Counted from the first letter of the stretch, positions 39,108-51,900 are shown. The stretch is DNA of 64,000 nucleotides from Gorsachius magnificus (GCA_034008185.1 CM067084.1:13101385-13165384); one strand, 5' to 3'. Translations and numbers: made by a program. Notes: generated from the sequence alone by a model not told the origin.

Positions 39108-39755
39108 CTATTTGTTATGTGTCAATTTGTAAGTTTTGGGTGGTTGAAGTTGGGTTATTTGTTTTATCATGTACCAAACCTTTATATACAATATAATTAT
39201 AAGCAATAGACACATTAAAGTTAGAGTTAGTAAAATCACAACTGGGTGGAGCATACGATTAAACAGTCCCGTTGCTGTTGGTGACCATCCAAGAAGAGTT
39301 TCCCACCAATGGTGTTCTCCATCCTTCTTTACTCTTTCCAAGATGTGGTGTATATCTTCTGTATCATGATGAACAGTGATTAGAGTTTTCTGTCCATTAT
39401 TTTGGATGCGTTCTAACAGTTGGCACAGGTCAACATGTTGTAGTAGTTTCTTCACCAAGGTAATATTCATTCCGATGGGGGTCAGCAATAAATCTTGACT
39501 CAATGTATAATTAGATTGTAACAACTGATAAGACTTAACTGGAGCTGAATAATCAAAGTTGCATCCTACAACTTTAGTAAAGTTACAAACACAAATATTT
39601 GAGTGATTGCTTGTGTCTACAGTGCTATTATCTACAAGTATAAAATCACAAAGGGTTCTCATACAAACACATCCTTTTCCAATATACACAAGTACAGTTT
39701 CAGGGGTTTCATTGGTATGTATTTCAAAATGACAAACATTTTTTTTGAGTGTCAA
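39108..39755 (-). CDS. Endogenous retrovirus envelope, transmembrane-subunit fragment (5'-truncated)
   Basis: This is the C-terminal part of a retroviral envelope protein, the membrane-anchored subunit that in an intact virus drives fusion with the host membrane. The open frame is 215 residues from a TTG codon at 39755; it reads upstream to a TGA near 39800 with no ATG, so the true start is missing or was supplied by splicing. Visible features are six N-glycosylation sequons (Asn 15, 43, 50, 58, 82, 97), eight cysteines in residues 8-111, and a Trp-rich stretch just outside the membrane (W150, W151, W157). One hydrophobic anchor spans about residues 170-196, followed by a short tail of about 20 residues. 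No CX6CC motif is seen. The stop lies 137 bp before an LTR on the same strand, with a polypurine tract between, which is the expected place for env. The surface subunit and fusion peptide are not seen. The retroviral class is uncertain, and no function in the host is claimed. Confidence 0.8.
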   Translation of the reverse strand: MTLKKNVCHFEIHTNETPETVLVYIGKGCVCMRTLCDFILVDNSTVDTSNHSNICVCNFTKVVGCNFDYSAPVKSYQLLQSNYTLSQDLLLTPIGMNITLVKKLLQHVDLCQLLERIQNNGQKTLITVHHDTEDIHHILERVKKDGEHHWWETLLGWSPTATGLFNRMLHPVVILLTLTLMCLLLIIILYIKVWYMIKQITQLQPPKTYKLTHNK

Positions 39756-39800
39756 GACAAATGTCTTGGTCTTTGATGATGTTACTACCTCAGCAGTCTT

Positions 39801-42485
39801 GTCTCAGTATCCCTAAACCATTTACAGTCTCATTGTGCTACTTGCTAGTACTATAGCTTGCTTTCTATATCAGTGTCATGAAAAAAGCACCTCCAGAGTC
39901 CTAGAAGAGCCGATCTCATCTTCTTGAGTTCAACATGTGAACCAACCTAAGTTATCACAGATCCAAAATGATATGCAGATACTGAATTTTCTCTCATATT
40001 TCCAAAATTGCTCTGATCAATGGCAATGTGAGGCTGGGGTATGAGGTTTTGTTTTCTTTACGTGAGCCAACATAGTTCACAGCCTGTAAAATTGCACAAG
40101 AATCTTAAGGACAAAAACTGATGTGGTCCCTGTGTAAAGCAAGCAGAACAATTTCCACAGTAGATTTCCCCGAGAATTATGTGAGGACAATATTCAACAC
40201 CATAAACAGTACAGCAGCATTCGCTGAACTGTCAAGATCCAGTTTGCCTTCCCTTGCAGCAAAGCAACATGGGCTCTGAAGAAGTCCTGAGACCTCCAGC
40301 CAGCGTTCCTGCTGCTCGTTCCCATGCTGAGGCCCTCCCCTCAGTTTTGCCACCTCTCGTACCTCTGGCAGATTGCACAGGAACCCAAATCCCTAATCTC
40401 AGCTGTTTTGGTATCATTACCTTGGGTCTTGGACAGTTTTCTGGTCTGAATCTCCACAGGTGGTTTCACAAACTACTGCATTTGTGGACAAGTGTTGAGG
40501 GGGTCCCAGGTGGGAAAAGTAAAAAATGCAGCTGAGAAGGTGGTCCCTAAATCCCACCATGACTGCCTCTCTTTCAAGAAGCTGGGCATTACGCACTGGC
40601 TTTTCAGCACAACCCTGCTCTCTTGAGAACTGAGACCATCTCAGTGAATATTAGCACAATTCTCATCAAGTTCTAAATGTTTAAAAAACAAAGCTCTAAA
40701 TGTGGAGTCTTCATGGTTGGTAATATCCTTCAGAGTAAAATTTGACGTATTTGCAAAAGTGCCTAAGAGGGTAGGCACCGGAATCTGACACTGAAAAGTA
40801 GCTACTTGCCCTCTACAGCAGTGTTTATTCTAAAATTGCTTTAAGTAAATAACGATTTGGGTGAGAAAATCCTACCAAGATGAGGCAATGTAGCTTTCAA
40901 AGATATTTTCTCCTGTCCATTTGGACTTCTTGCATTTGTTGTAAAGTTTGAATGCAAAGTAGTAACACGGAGGGGAAAAAAAACCAATGCAACGTCTCTG
41001 TATACAACATCGTACAGACTTTGTGGAGCAATATACACAAACTAACATTAAGTTCCTGTTGCAGGCAAAGATCTAAAAATAGCTAATGACTCCCTGTGTT
41101 TTACAAACTGGGAAATATTTATGCAAAGTACGGGCTGTGAAAGAAGTTGAAATAAGAGCACGTTAGAATAAGAGTGTTTGGACAAATTTCTATCTTATGT
41201 AGTTGGAAACTTTTATCTTTATAGCTGGAAACAGAACCAGAATTGCCATATGCACTTCACGAACATATGTGGAAAAGCACAGCAAACTCCTAAGCTCAGC
41301 CCCTCATTGGATGGTATTTAGGAAACGATTCGTTGTTATGATTGATAAAAGGTCACAGCACACCCATTTCTAACATTTCAGTCCTCACAGTCTGTAAAGC
41401 TTTGTAGCCATAACACAGGTTTTATCACCAGAGATTTATGTGTGGACCTTCACAAATTCAGACTGAGCCAGCAAAACTACCTCTTTTTTTTTTTTTTTTT
41501 TAAATCAGCATTATCATCTCCTTAAAAGCCACAAGCCCTCAGTGAACAGGCAACTATCGCCACAACCCCACTACAGTCACGACTGCTCGTCCATCCTGTG
41601 CAGCGGGTGAACTCTGCGGCAGGCTCTGCAGCCCTGCTTTGCCTGTCACTGGAGCAACTGGCATCACTGGACACAACTGGAGCGCTCCATGACTCCTTAC
41701 CCATTCACCAGTCCACGTTTCATTCCCAAGAAAACCATGGCACAGGGAGGGGGACACCACCATCAAGGCATACATCAAGTGTGGGTGATTGGAAACCATA
41801 TTTTGGCCCCACACTTCAGGTATAAGCTCTATTTTTTGTGTTGAAGGCCAGCTGCACCCCAGGTTTAGCCCCACAATGCCCACATTTTCACAGTGTCGTG
41901 ATTTCAAACTCTACTGCCCAGGTCTTCTGCACTGGGGGTGAGGCAGGAAAGAAACAGCACAGGGCTCCTTTTGGATCTTAGCAATAAAGCCCAACAACAA
42001 ATGGCTTAATAAAATAGCTGATTTGATAAGATTGAACAAAAAGGGGAATACAGATACCAAGTAAATCTTGTGACCCTTCAGATGCTGGGAACCCCACGCG
42101 TTTGGGCAGCATCAGACAGACCCTGGATGGACTTTTCCCACAGCACAGATGCCATCTGTGGAGAGAGGTTCCTCCTTTTTGGTCATTTGAGCTACCAGAT
42201 AATTTTCTTACAAGAAAACAACCCTCTTCTTCATTTCTGCTGTCAAACAGAAATGATGTTGGCTTGAGAACTCATTGCTGTGTAAGGCCAGGCAGGTGGC
42301 TCTGGGTGGGTAGCTGTTACAGGGGTCACCAACTCCCAGACATACAGTGATCCCCCCATGAGGATCACCACTCCAGGTCAGCGTGACCAGCAGCTTTGCC
42401 CCGCTGCCCTGCCTGCCTACCACCTCTGCAGTTCCCGCATGGCGCCAAACCCTCAGGGTGACTTTAAAGCAAATAGGTAATAGTA
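39801..42485. other. No gene recognised upstream of the env fragment
   Basis: On the minus strand this lies upstream of env, where pol and gag would be, but I see no retroviral protein motif. The provirus therefore appears to be truncated close to 39800-39920, although the exact break cannot be placed. Confidence 0.55.
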
Positions 42486-42570
42486 ACATAGAATGGTTTA
42501 GGTTGGAAAAGACCCTTAGGATCATTGAGGCCAACCCTCAAACTAACACTGCCAAGTCCACCAATGCTCC
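42486..42570 (-). mobile_element. CR1 LINE 3' fragment, minus strand
   Basis: The plus strand reads CATAGAATGGTTTAGGTTGG, then AAAAGACCCTTAGGATCATT, the reverse complement of a CR1 3' end. CTAACACTGCCAAGTCCACC follows, also typical of CR1. The element breaks off near 42570 and is followed by an A run and a short CAC repeat. Confidence 0.88.
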
Positions 42571-42586
42571 ATCCAAAGAAAAAAAA

Positions 42587-42602
42587 CACCACCACCACCA
42601 CC
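42587..42602. repeat. (CAC)5 microsatellite
   Basis: Five CAC units after an A run, just past the broken inner end of the CR1 fragment at 42486-42570. Confidence 0.8.
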
Positions 42603-45600
42603 TACGTTTTATATTCCTGCCTGGAAAAGAGAAAGAAAAGAAATCCAAGGGGGTCTTAGCATTGGAAGGGTATTAGTAACAGGCAAGGACAGCTTAAGCC
42701 CAACTGCAGGGAAGAAAGGGATGGGAACGCTTCTGAAGACATCTCAGGGAGAGCTGCAAGCCGCAGAGTTTGATGGGGACAATCAGCGGCTTCCAAGAGG
42801 AAGTCTCTGAAGCTGGCCTACCAGGAGAGAAGGCCGCACAACAAAACACCAGGAGCCAGCCCAGCGATTTTCCCTTTCATACTCAGATGGGAACCACCCA
42901 CACTCTGTTCCATACCACCGATACTTCATGTGAACTGGACACCGTGCGCTTTCAAATACACAGCAAGGGAGAGGAAGGAGATGCCAAGGGTGATGTCGAC
43001 CCATCTGACGGTGCCTAGAGCTCTTAGAAACACCACAGGACTGCAGCCACACAAGTCACAAGGAACAGTCAGGAAGACAACTGATTTCAGATATGCCCAT
43101 TTTTCTCTCCACTTTGATGCCCCTTCTTATTTGAAAATGGCAATTCTCCCTGATTTCTGATGTTTTTAACTTTCATTTCACAAATGTAAGATTACTAATA
43201 TTAGAAAAATCCAGATATATTAGGTATTCATTTAATTCTAAGCTATTAGAAAGTCATTTCAATGCAAAGCATTTTACAAGCAAAGGAGAAAAAAGAGTAA
43301 CTTACTAGATGATACTTTAAAAAGAGAGAGAGAAGAAACAAACGTCTCTCTGCAAGGGTTTGGGTGCCTGCCATAGGAGAGAATGAAGCATGCAAGGAGC
43401 TGTAATATTTACCCTTTGCAAAAAAATCTGGGCTGCAAAAACACTGAGGAGTGGAAAAGAAACAACAGCCTGGTTTTCCTTAGTATTCCTAATTCTTTCA
43501 TGCTAATCCAGCATTGAACACCACACTGTTTGAGTGTCCTGTGATGTATTGCACCAAAGCATGGAAAGGAGGTCTCTGCTTTTTCTACCCAGGGAACACA
43601 TCAGCCTCACCTGCTACAGCAATCAGCTGCAAGGTGATGTGTAATCAACATTAGCATCCTGATGTCACCACGTCCCCAGAGCACGTGCACATTAACTGTT
43701 ACTGGATACCAAAACTCAGATCCACACTGCAAAGTTGTGCTGCTCTATGGCTGCTGAGCAAACCTAATGACTTCTGTAGGACTTAAAGAGGAATGTACTC
43801 AGCACAAGTGGGCATGCAGCGTAAGATATAAATAATAACTGGAAGTTACAGAATGCAGCAGATAAAACCAAAGTATTGCACAATGTCTGTTCATCATAGA
43901 AAATATTAAAGTACAGTGTTAAAAACCAGCAGTTTGCCTCTTGACAAAAAAAAATAAATCTACAGGACACCTGTACCTTTGCAGGAAAACATTAACAATA
44001 GCTAAAAACTGAATCCCATCCACGTTTCTGCTTGTGGGCACAAGTGCTGCATCCTCATTTTCTACTGGAGAAGGGCAAAATTCAAATCACCCAGTCACTT
44101 AAGAGTATGCTGGCTCCTGTATCCTTCTTCCTTTGAACTTTCCATCTGCAGGGGCATTGAAAGATGCGAATTTTCTTGTTGTTGTGGCAGATCTAACAAA
44201 CTCTGCTCTTCTGAAAGATTTTAACAGCCTCACAGAAGGTCATCACAGTTTGCAAAAGATCTGGATGGGAGCAGAACACCAACCAATCTGGCTGCAACAT
44301 CTGCGGGTGAGGCTGGATGGGCCTGTGGAGGGGAAACAGCACCATGCAGACTGGGATGGTCTTAAGTGTGGTGGAAGGATGAAGGAGTCTGTAGATATTT
44401 AGAGGCTCTTCAGGAGACAGAAGTTTGGATTTCTGACACATCTAAGGGGGCTTCAGAGATGTGGGGCTGGTTTATTTCTCTGCTGATGCAGGAGCTATTT
44501 GCCAGCTTTGGCTCCAATTCACAGTGCCGCCACAGGGACTGGAATATCAATATTCAGGCAAAGGCCAGAACCTGATTTTTTTTTTGTTCTTATCTCTTGC
44601 AGACAAAAAAAAAAAGCAGCAATGATTTTACACCAGTTTCTTGAGAGCTGTTTATAAGCTCAGGGTCAAAGATTACACTTAGGAGGATCATTTTTTTGCC
44701 AGCTAGAATTGTCAGTTCAAGTGGTCATGTCTGAGAACATATCAATGACAACACAGGCCAACGATATAGCTTAAGTTTTTACAGATTTTTTTTTTTTCCC
44801 CCCCAGATTTTTCAAAATAAAACAATGCAGTAAAAAGCTGACTGCATAACTCTGTGCTAGGCTCACTCTGTTAGACTCATAACTATACTGTCTGATGGCA
44901 GGGCTCTCAAAGGAAATCTCTTAATAAATCTAAATCCGTCTATATGCCCCATCACGACCTGCTTATTCCAGCTTGTTAACAGAGCCTGAATCATCACGTT
45001 GATAGTGGTTTAAATGAGTCATTTTTGCTCATATAAGTGAAGCCTGTTAAATATCTTGACAAATTTTCCTCTGAGGATTTGAAACCGACCCACATCTTAC
45101 GCAGCTGGAAGGCAAAGTCCAGTGATCCGTGCTGCACCCAGCCTGACAAAGCCATCATGCCCCAATTTGAACAAGAGTCACACTAATTGCCTGTGCAGGG
45201 CAAAACAAATAGAGATTTAAAAAAAAATAATAAAATAAAATACAAAGAACAAAAGGCGGACTACAGGCTCAGACTTGAGCTCTGACAATATAAAGTATTA
45301 CACCTTCAGGGCTGAATAAAACCACAAATAGCAATCACCCTGACATCAGGTATTAAAAACACCTCTAAAAGGCATAGGGGAATGGTTTCCCTCCAATTTC
45401 TGTAAGAAAAATAAAGCCGATGTCCATTAAGTTCTTCTAAAAGAAACGCACCCCATACTAAGGGATCTCTTTCTCCTGAAACATATTCGATTTTAATTTC
45501 TTCAATCTATTCAATACATGGCTTTTGCACTACTGGAAAGCACTGGGTGCCCTCCTGTTGTAGAAGTATGGAGATTCTGGAGGGTGTTGTGCAATGAAAT

Positions 45601-45680
45601 AAAGCTCAGTCAGCAAGTGTGCAGTAGTCCCATTCCCCTAACTCACAGGGGCCATGACAATTTAAGCGAGCTGAGGACTT
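42603..45680. other. No gene recognised between two CR1 fragments
   Basis: Unique sequence with T and A runs at 44575-44615 and 44788-44803. The 44980-45360 part reads like candidate conserved non-coding DNA. Confidence 0.55.
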
Positions 45681-45750
45681 CATAGAATAGAATCAAAGAA
45701 TCATCTAGGTTGGAAAAGACCTCTAAGATCATCGAGTCCAGCCATCATCA
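45681..45750 (-). mobile_element. CR1 LINE 3' fragment, minus strand
   Basis: The plus strand reads CATAGAATAGAATCAAAGAA, TCATCTAGGTTGGAAAAGAC and CTCTAAGATCATCGAGTCCA, a CR1 3' end in reverse orientation with remains of the ATTCTATG tail. The inner boundary is unclear; similarity fades around 45750. Confidence 0.88.
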
Positions 45751-47188
45751 GGAGAGCCTGTACTGCATTAAACCCCCAGATGAAAGCCACTCCTCTGAAG
45801 CCAAAGGTAGAAAGAAATGACTGGAAATCAGAATTCTTCACTCGCGAAAGAGCCAGGTTAGAAAAAGCATGCTAACTCCTGAGTCAGAAAAACACTCCTG
45901 TTTAAATGGCTGTCTGTTATACACATATCAAACCAGAAAGCTGGTTTCCTCCCAAACATCTCTTTCCTGCCTACTATACCTCAAATATCCAACAAATTTC
46001 TTGCTATTTCCAGCAGGTTCAGATCACCCTAAATCTATACAGCACCCTGCAACTCCCCCTGGAACCTCCCCAACCTTCAGCCCCTGCCTACCAACAAAGA
46101 GGGAGGGGAAAGCAGGCAGTAAGGAAGGATAACAGGACTTCTTCACATTCCCTCCTTGACCTGTGATGCTGAGGTTATGGCTCCCTGTACCGTGGGAGTT
46201 CTCTCTATGAGGCTGTCCCAGGGACAACCACAGCCTGGGACTCCCCAAAAAGCAGGTCCTGAAAGCTACTGAGAAGTCGTGATGCCACAGACTGCAAGTC
46301 ACACAAGACTTTCCCCACAAATTACAACATAATTTTAACTCAGAGGAATCTTTCAGCTTCTTTAAGGGAGGGAAAATCCCAGCCACTACTGGACTGAGTT
46401 CCACTTCAGCATCATCTGGCCTGGTTATTTCTACACGTGACAATGTTTTGTTTGAATTCCTGTCATGCTGGTGGCTGATGGAGGCTGTTTCCCAGCTGGA
46501 GGTAGTCTTCTTGGGCCAGGTTTCAATGTTTTGACCTGCAAGTCACCTTAGCGAGTGGCTACTCAGGCCAGCAACAAACGGAGAGAGAGCAGCAATACAA
46601 CAGCACAGTTGGGAGAGGGACAAAACGTTTATGGCAGGGAACAGAAACATCCCTGATGGAACAAAGTAGATTTATGAGGATGTAGATTTTGTCTCCAGCT
46701 ACTTGTGCTCTTGCTTCTTCTGCCCACTTCTGTATCTGTGGGGAAGAGAAGCTTTCCCCCTTGATTTTGGCATCCTCCAGCTCTCTTCATTTGCCCTCCT
46801 TTTGCTTCAAGCCTCCAGCCCCCTCCATGACTTATCCCTACCCCCGGAGGACATGGCAGCCAGCGCACGCTGGTGCTACTGCCAGTGGTGGCCAGCAGGC
46901 TGACACTGTGCTAGTCATGCATGTCCTCCCCAGTCTCAGTGCCCACTTTCCTACTGCTTTGCAGGCAACAAGCTTCTTTGAGAGTATGATTAAAACAACT
47001 AGAAAGTACAGCTGCTTCTCCCTGTGTACCAAACAGATCCCACTGCTTGCAACCCAAAGAATTGATTACTCAAGAAACTTGCTTTGGAGTTGTGTCTGTA
47101 GCAGACAAACAGTCACTGATGGAATCAGGGGTGGAAATCTGCATGTTTAATGCGCTACATGAAAGCTGTGCTACTCAGGTTGCCCCAC

Positions 47189-47293
47189 AAAAAAAAAAAA
47201 AAAAATCGCATACCTTCCTTTGAGCTGGGGAATAAAGATAAAGGATGTGTTTGAAGAGCCGGTGCTAAAGGAAAAAAAAAAAAAAAAAAAAAA
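47189..47293. repeat. Two poly(A) runs
   Basis: A17 at 47189-47205 and A22 at 47272-47293 flank about 65 bp that includes AATAAAG. An AATAAA about 40 bp before the second run could mark a retrocopy 3' end on the plus strand, but no parent gene is recognised. Confidence 0.75.
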
Positions 47294-48364
47294 CCAAAAA
47301 AAGATGGGATGCTGGGTGGTGAGCTAAAAGAGGGTCCTCAAACCCAGTACATCAAGAGAGTAAGATCTGAGGCATATTCTATATTTGTGCCATGTATACA
47401 AATTTCCTGGCTTGGTATAGGTAGGCTGTGGTATTACTGCACTTTCTGCATTCTAGTATCTTCTGGTCGGGGAGTGACAAATAGACTGGACTGAGAGCTT
47501 TCAAAGCATAACAGTCTGTAACCCACGCTGCTGAACTGCTTGCTCTCCAGTTCACAACACAGCATGGCCATTTGCCTTAAGTGGAGATTACAGGAGGAAA
47601 GTAAAGTAAGACAAATTTTTCATCATGTGAATTTCAAATATGATACAATGTGGTGGCAGAAGTTAATAATACGCATTTTACAGCACACTAATTGCATCAG
47701 AAGCACTTCAGTGTCTTCTCGGGTTTGTTTTCCCCCTCACATCCAAACCCCTTTCCTTTCCTTCATGTTCATCAGCATTTCTTCTAGATTTTTTTGTCTT
47801 CTTTTCCAAATTTTTTTTAAATTAATCTCCCCTCTTCCCTCCTTATCTCTCCTCTTCCTAATCCCTGGCTACAGTTATCCATCCATACAGCCTGTCAGTT
47901 GGATTTTGTTTCTCCTCTCTGAGGGAAAGCAAGACCTTGTTTTCATTGCTTTTCTTGCTATCCTTTCTCTGCCAGTACAGACAACATTGAATGCCAAAGC
48001 CATTGCACAGTCTAAAGTAGAGACCTTGTACAAACACTTCTCAAATACATTTTCATGGGTATTTCTTCCATCATTGCCTTAAAATCATGTTATACTTTCA
48101 CTTTCCCAGCTTTCTGTCAGTTATTTTATCTGATTTTCCTTTTGAGTCAGAGCAGGTTTGCAGGCCACGCACAAACGCTAAGTTGGGGGAAGAAGAGGGG
48201 CTGTTTAGACTGGGTGTGCCTGCTAGAAGTCACCGAGGAATTAATCCAGACCCAGCAAAAGCAGGTTTAGAAGTTATTATATTCACTCACAACTTTTAAA
48301 CCAGGTTTCTCAATCTGAGAGATGTTCAAAGCCCATCTTTAATGTTTATTGTTTAATGCCATAC

Positions 48365-48429
48365 CAAGAGAAAATAGTAGTGTGAATCTAGAAAGGGCTC
48401 GCAAGAGAAAATACTACTGTGAATTTAGA
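48365..48429. repeat. 37-bp imperfect tandem duplication
   Basis: CAAGAGAAAATAGTAGTGTG at 48365 recurs as CAAGAGAAAATACTACTGTG at 48402, and both are followed by AATCTAGA or AATTTAGA. The period is 37 bases and several substitutions separate the units, so the duplication is not new. Confidence 0.8.
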
Positions 48430-48933
48430 TTCTTCACACAAACAAGACGTTAATCTAATTCTCCAGCAGTTTCCAGGGAATAGCCTGCTTGACTCCAGAA
48501 GTTTAGACACTCACCCACACATACACTCCATGTTAAGCACTCGCAGTTTAAACTACCTTTTTTACCTACAACAGCACCAGAGCGCAATACACAAATATGT
48601 GCTGTTACGTGATAAAAAGTAGGCAAATATCATTATTAACAGCAGCTTTCATTGGTTCCAGCACTGTTTTAATCACTGCAAATACTGTCTCAGTCTTCCC
48701 TCTTTCATAAGGCTGCTGATAGTCTGGAGCTACTCCAGATTTAGCAATTAAGATGAGACAACGGCTCCTTCAGAAACAGAAAAGAAGTAATCTGGGTTCC
48801 TTCTATGAAAACACAAAAATCACCCTGTCAATCATCACACACCATAGTGGAAGCTAACCTTTGATTTTGCAGCCTCAAGAAATAGCCAAAGATACTCAAC
48901 ATCGATTTTCAGCAGCTGTCACATGTTCCTGTT

Positions 48934-48955
48934 GTGAATGAGGTACCTCATTCAC
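48934..48955. repeat. 22-bp perfect palindrome
   Basis: The half-site GTGAATGAGGT is followed directly by its exact reverse complement ACCTCATTCAC with no spacer. The centre is a GGTACC site. No gene or transposon edge is recognised nearby. Confidence 0.9.
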
Positions 48956-51900
48956 GGTCACGGATGTTTCAGTGAAGGCAGGATGTGGATAAGTGAACTG
49001 CACAACCTGATGTACTGAAACAAGTCATGAGACTAAAACTTGAAATGGGGAAGTGGTGAAAACCAAAGAACATTCCCTGGCCTCTTAGGCACATTAACAA
49101 TTCACCACCGAATTTCCGAGGCACTTAATCATGACTAATTTCAGAAGAGGCAAAGGGGGATGTGACACCTCAATAAAGCTCATGGGACATGTCCCACGGC
49201 ACCCACTCCCACCAGACAGCCCATTTCTCAACCCAACACACACTGCAGCTTTACCCAGCATCAATGTGCAATACTGCGTCAACCTAGTAAGATGGGCACT
49301 TGCTAATTGTGGACCTTAACTTTACTGAAGTAGACAAAGTACATTTAAATACTGCAGAAGAAACTGTGACTACCATTTTGTATTTTAGGATGAGAAGGCA
49401 AAGAGCTACCAACTGAAAATACTGTAGCACAATACTTCATGTAGCCACAATGTAATTATGCAAACTGGACTTAGTCCAAACATCAGAGCTAATAAACTTC
49501 CTACTGTGAAAAGTACCCAGAAATTTTTAGTGACAACAGGTGATTAGGACCACGGGCTAAGTCTCACACTACAGTAGCTCAGAGGTCTTTGCTTCGAGAA
49601 CGCTGCCAGCACGCTGATGAAAACAGTTTATAGCCACAAGCTCAAACAACATTTTAATGACGCGCATTTTAATGCTCACACAGAGCAGCCAAGGTATTTT
49701 AGAACTGAAGTACAAGTACCATTATAGGATTAGGAGTTTACATCTGTGTAACATCTCTATTACAAGGAGAAAACAATTTAAAGTATAAATTCAGAAGCAC
49801 CACCTTGACATAACCCTACGCCAGCATTTTTACACATAACCCAGTCTTCAGGACAATAAACTGCTTTTTTCTCCAAAAAGCCCTGCAGAGCAGGACCCAC
49901 ACAAAGTTTCAGGTGAGTTGTTCTGTTGACTCAAAGTTTAAAATTGCATTCAAGCTGAAAATTGCATTATGTTTAGGGCCTAAAAAACTATCTTCAGACT
50001 AGCCTCTGTACTTTGTTCATTTCACGATCTATTTTGCCTCTATGGAGGGATACAAGAATTCCCCATGCTATCTTCTGTATTATGTATTACAGAAATTACT
50101 ATCTAAATTGTATTACATTTTCCAGCGGTTTTAAATGAAGGCAGAAGCATTCATGCAACCACAAGGAATTAATGATAAGGTATTTAAAATCACATATGCA
50201 TCCTCCTGCAGAAAGCTGCAAAGCCAGGCACGCACCTCTTGGCCACGCAGCTCAGCAGCAGCCCTCCCACACTCCTCACCCCAGCAACACTTGGGGAAAA
50301 GAGATAAATGCCGATAGCCTGGGCCTGCTCTGCCTCCCCAGTCGGCTATGCAAACTGTGCAGAAATCCTGCTAAGAACTAAGGTTTTAATCTTGTTCCAA
50401 TACCCTTTCTCCCAACCCCATGCAGGCAGGCAAGCCAGCCCATCTCCTGCGTGCCTCTGCTAAGCCTCACAAGTCCTTTGTTGTGCTTCCGACTGTGTTG
50501 CCTGTAGCCCAGTGGTTTTCCTTTGAAGACTTGCATCATAATCCCTCTCTCCATGGTTTTAGTGCTTCGGTAAAGGGTTTTCTTTGTCTTAAGTAAGTGT
50601 TTTTACAAATCCAAAAGTATGTTTTTAAAAAGCATCTTCCCTGCTCGCAAGCCAGCGCACTGCGAAGCGACACTCCATCTGTGGGACCTAGTGTTACTGA
50701 AGGAAGGAAAAGGTCTCCACGCATTACCCAAACACTCTTCTCACCATGTTTCTTTGTTTCTAAATCCATTTACTGAAAAAACTTTTAATTTTTCAGTGTC
50801 AGCTTTTTAGCAATACACCACCAAAAATCAAAATAATGCTTGCTATAAAATGCAGATATTTATATTTAGAATGTAAGGACTTACAAGAACTGATCTATAC
50901 CTGGAAGTATGAAAGAATAACAAGAAAACTTGTATTTTAAATGTTGAGTCTTGGTCTTACTGTAGCTTTGTCTTTCAGCAGCTGGTCTTAACAGAAATGG
51001 CTTTGCACCCTTTGCAACCCAAAGCCACCCAAAAAGCAACGGAAACAAAGCAGCTCAAAAGCAAGTTCTGGATACACATCTCTCTTGCCTTCCCTGTGCT
51101 GTTGGCATTTGCTTTTTCTGCACGAAAAGGAGGAAAGGCGTACGTGCAAAATGGGGTCAAGCGCATTCACAGTTCAGAAAACGGAGGCTGAACATCGTCT
51201 AGATCACTGAACACAAAAACAAGTTTCAGCCACAGAGTCCACATGACAAGTACAGCTCACCTCACCGAAGCTTGGCCACAACAGCAATGGTTCTCTCATC
51301 ACTACGTTCCAGCACTTTTTGTAAACGGGATAAAGGAAAAGCATCACGGAGCTACCAGAACTGCATGGCACTCATCTACAGGATGGGATTTCCCTCAGAG
51401 TAGCAAGCGGTTATTTCACTAAAGCAGACAATTCATAAATGCCAGCCTTACACCCAGGCTCCCGTGGCAGGCTGACAGTCAGGATGATGGCAGCTCTAAA
51501 CACCAAGGGAGAAGCATTCACTAGCGCGGTGCGGGACTGGGAGAGCCCTGTTCCCCCCCCCCCAGGCAAAAAGTGACCCTGCCCTGTAAGGCTCCTACAG
51601 CTGAAACTCAGTTTATAAATCAACTGGGAAGGTACAGAACTGCCCTCACAGCATCAGTGCTGCCCTGCACAGAGCCCTTGGCTGTTACGATGGAGCGGAG
51701 GAATGATGGGGGGGGAGGGGGAAACATCAGGGAGGAAATGTTGGTAATTTGTGCTTTTTAATGCAGTGCCTACTTCTGCTGCAGGTAACGCAGCTCACAG
51801 AGGATGCATGAACTGATTTGGGATTAATACTTAAAGGCCTTTGAGAATTACATTTCTGCTAAAGCTTCTTTTAGGATATGAAATACACTTTACTTAAAAG

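Noticed and set aside
39860..39919. ATG at 39919 (minus strand) opening a short hydrophobic leader-like peptide upstream of env
   Set aside because: It stops after about 20 codons and is not in a continuous frame with the env fragment. Chance is the simplest reading.
39756..40230. Possible remaining env or pol sequence upstream of the env fragment
   Set aside because: No retroviral motif is seen and stops occur in all minus-strand frames.
47540..48082. Open frame of 180 codons, plus strand, with a hydrophobic middle
   Set aside because: The middle is a pyrimidine-rich tract, which removes stop codons and gives Ser/Leu/Phe-rich pseudo-membrane segments. No family resemblance.
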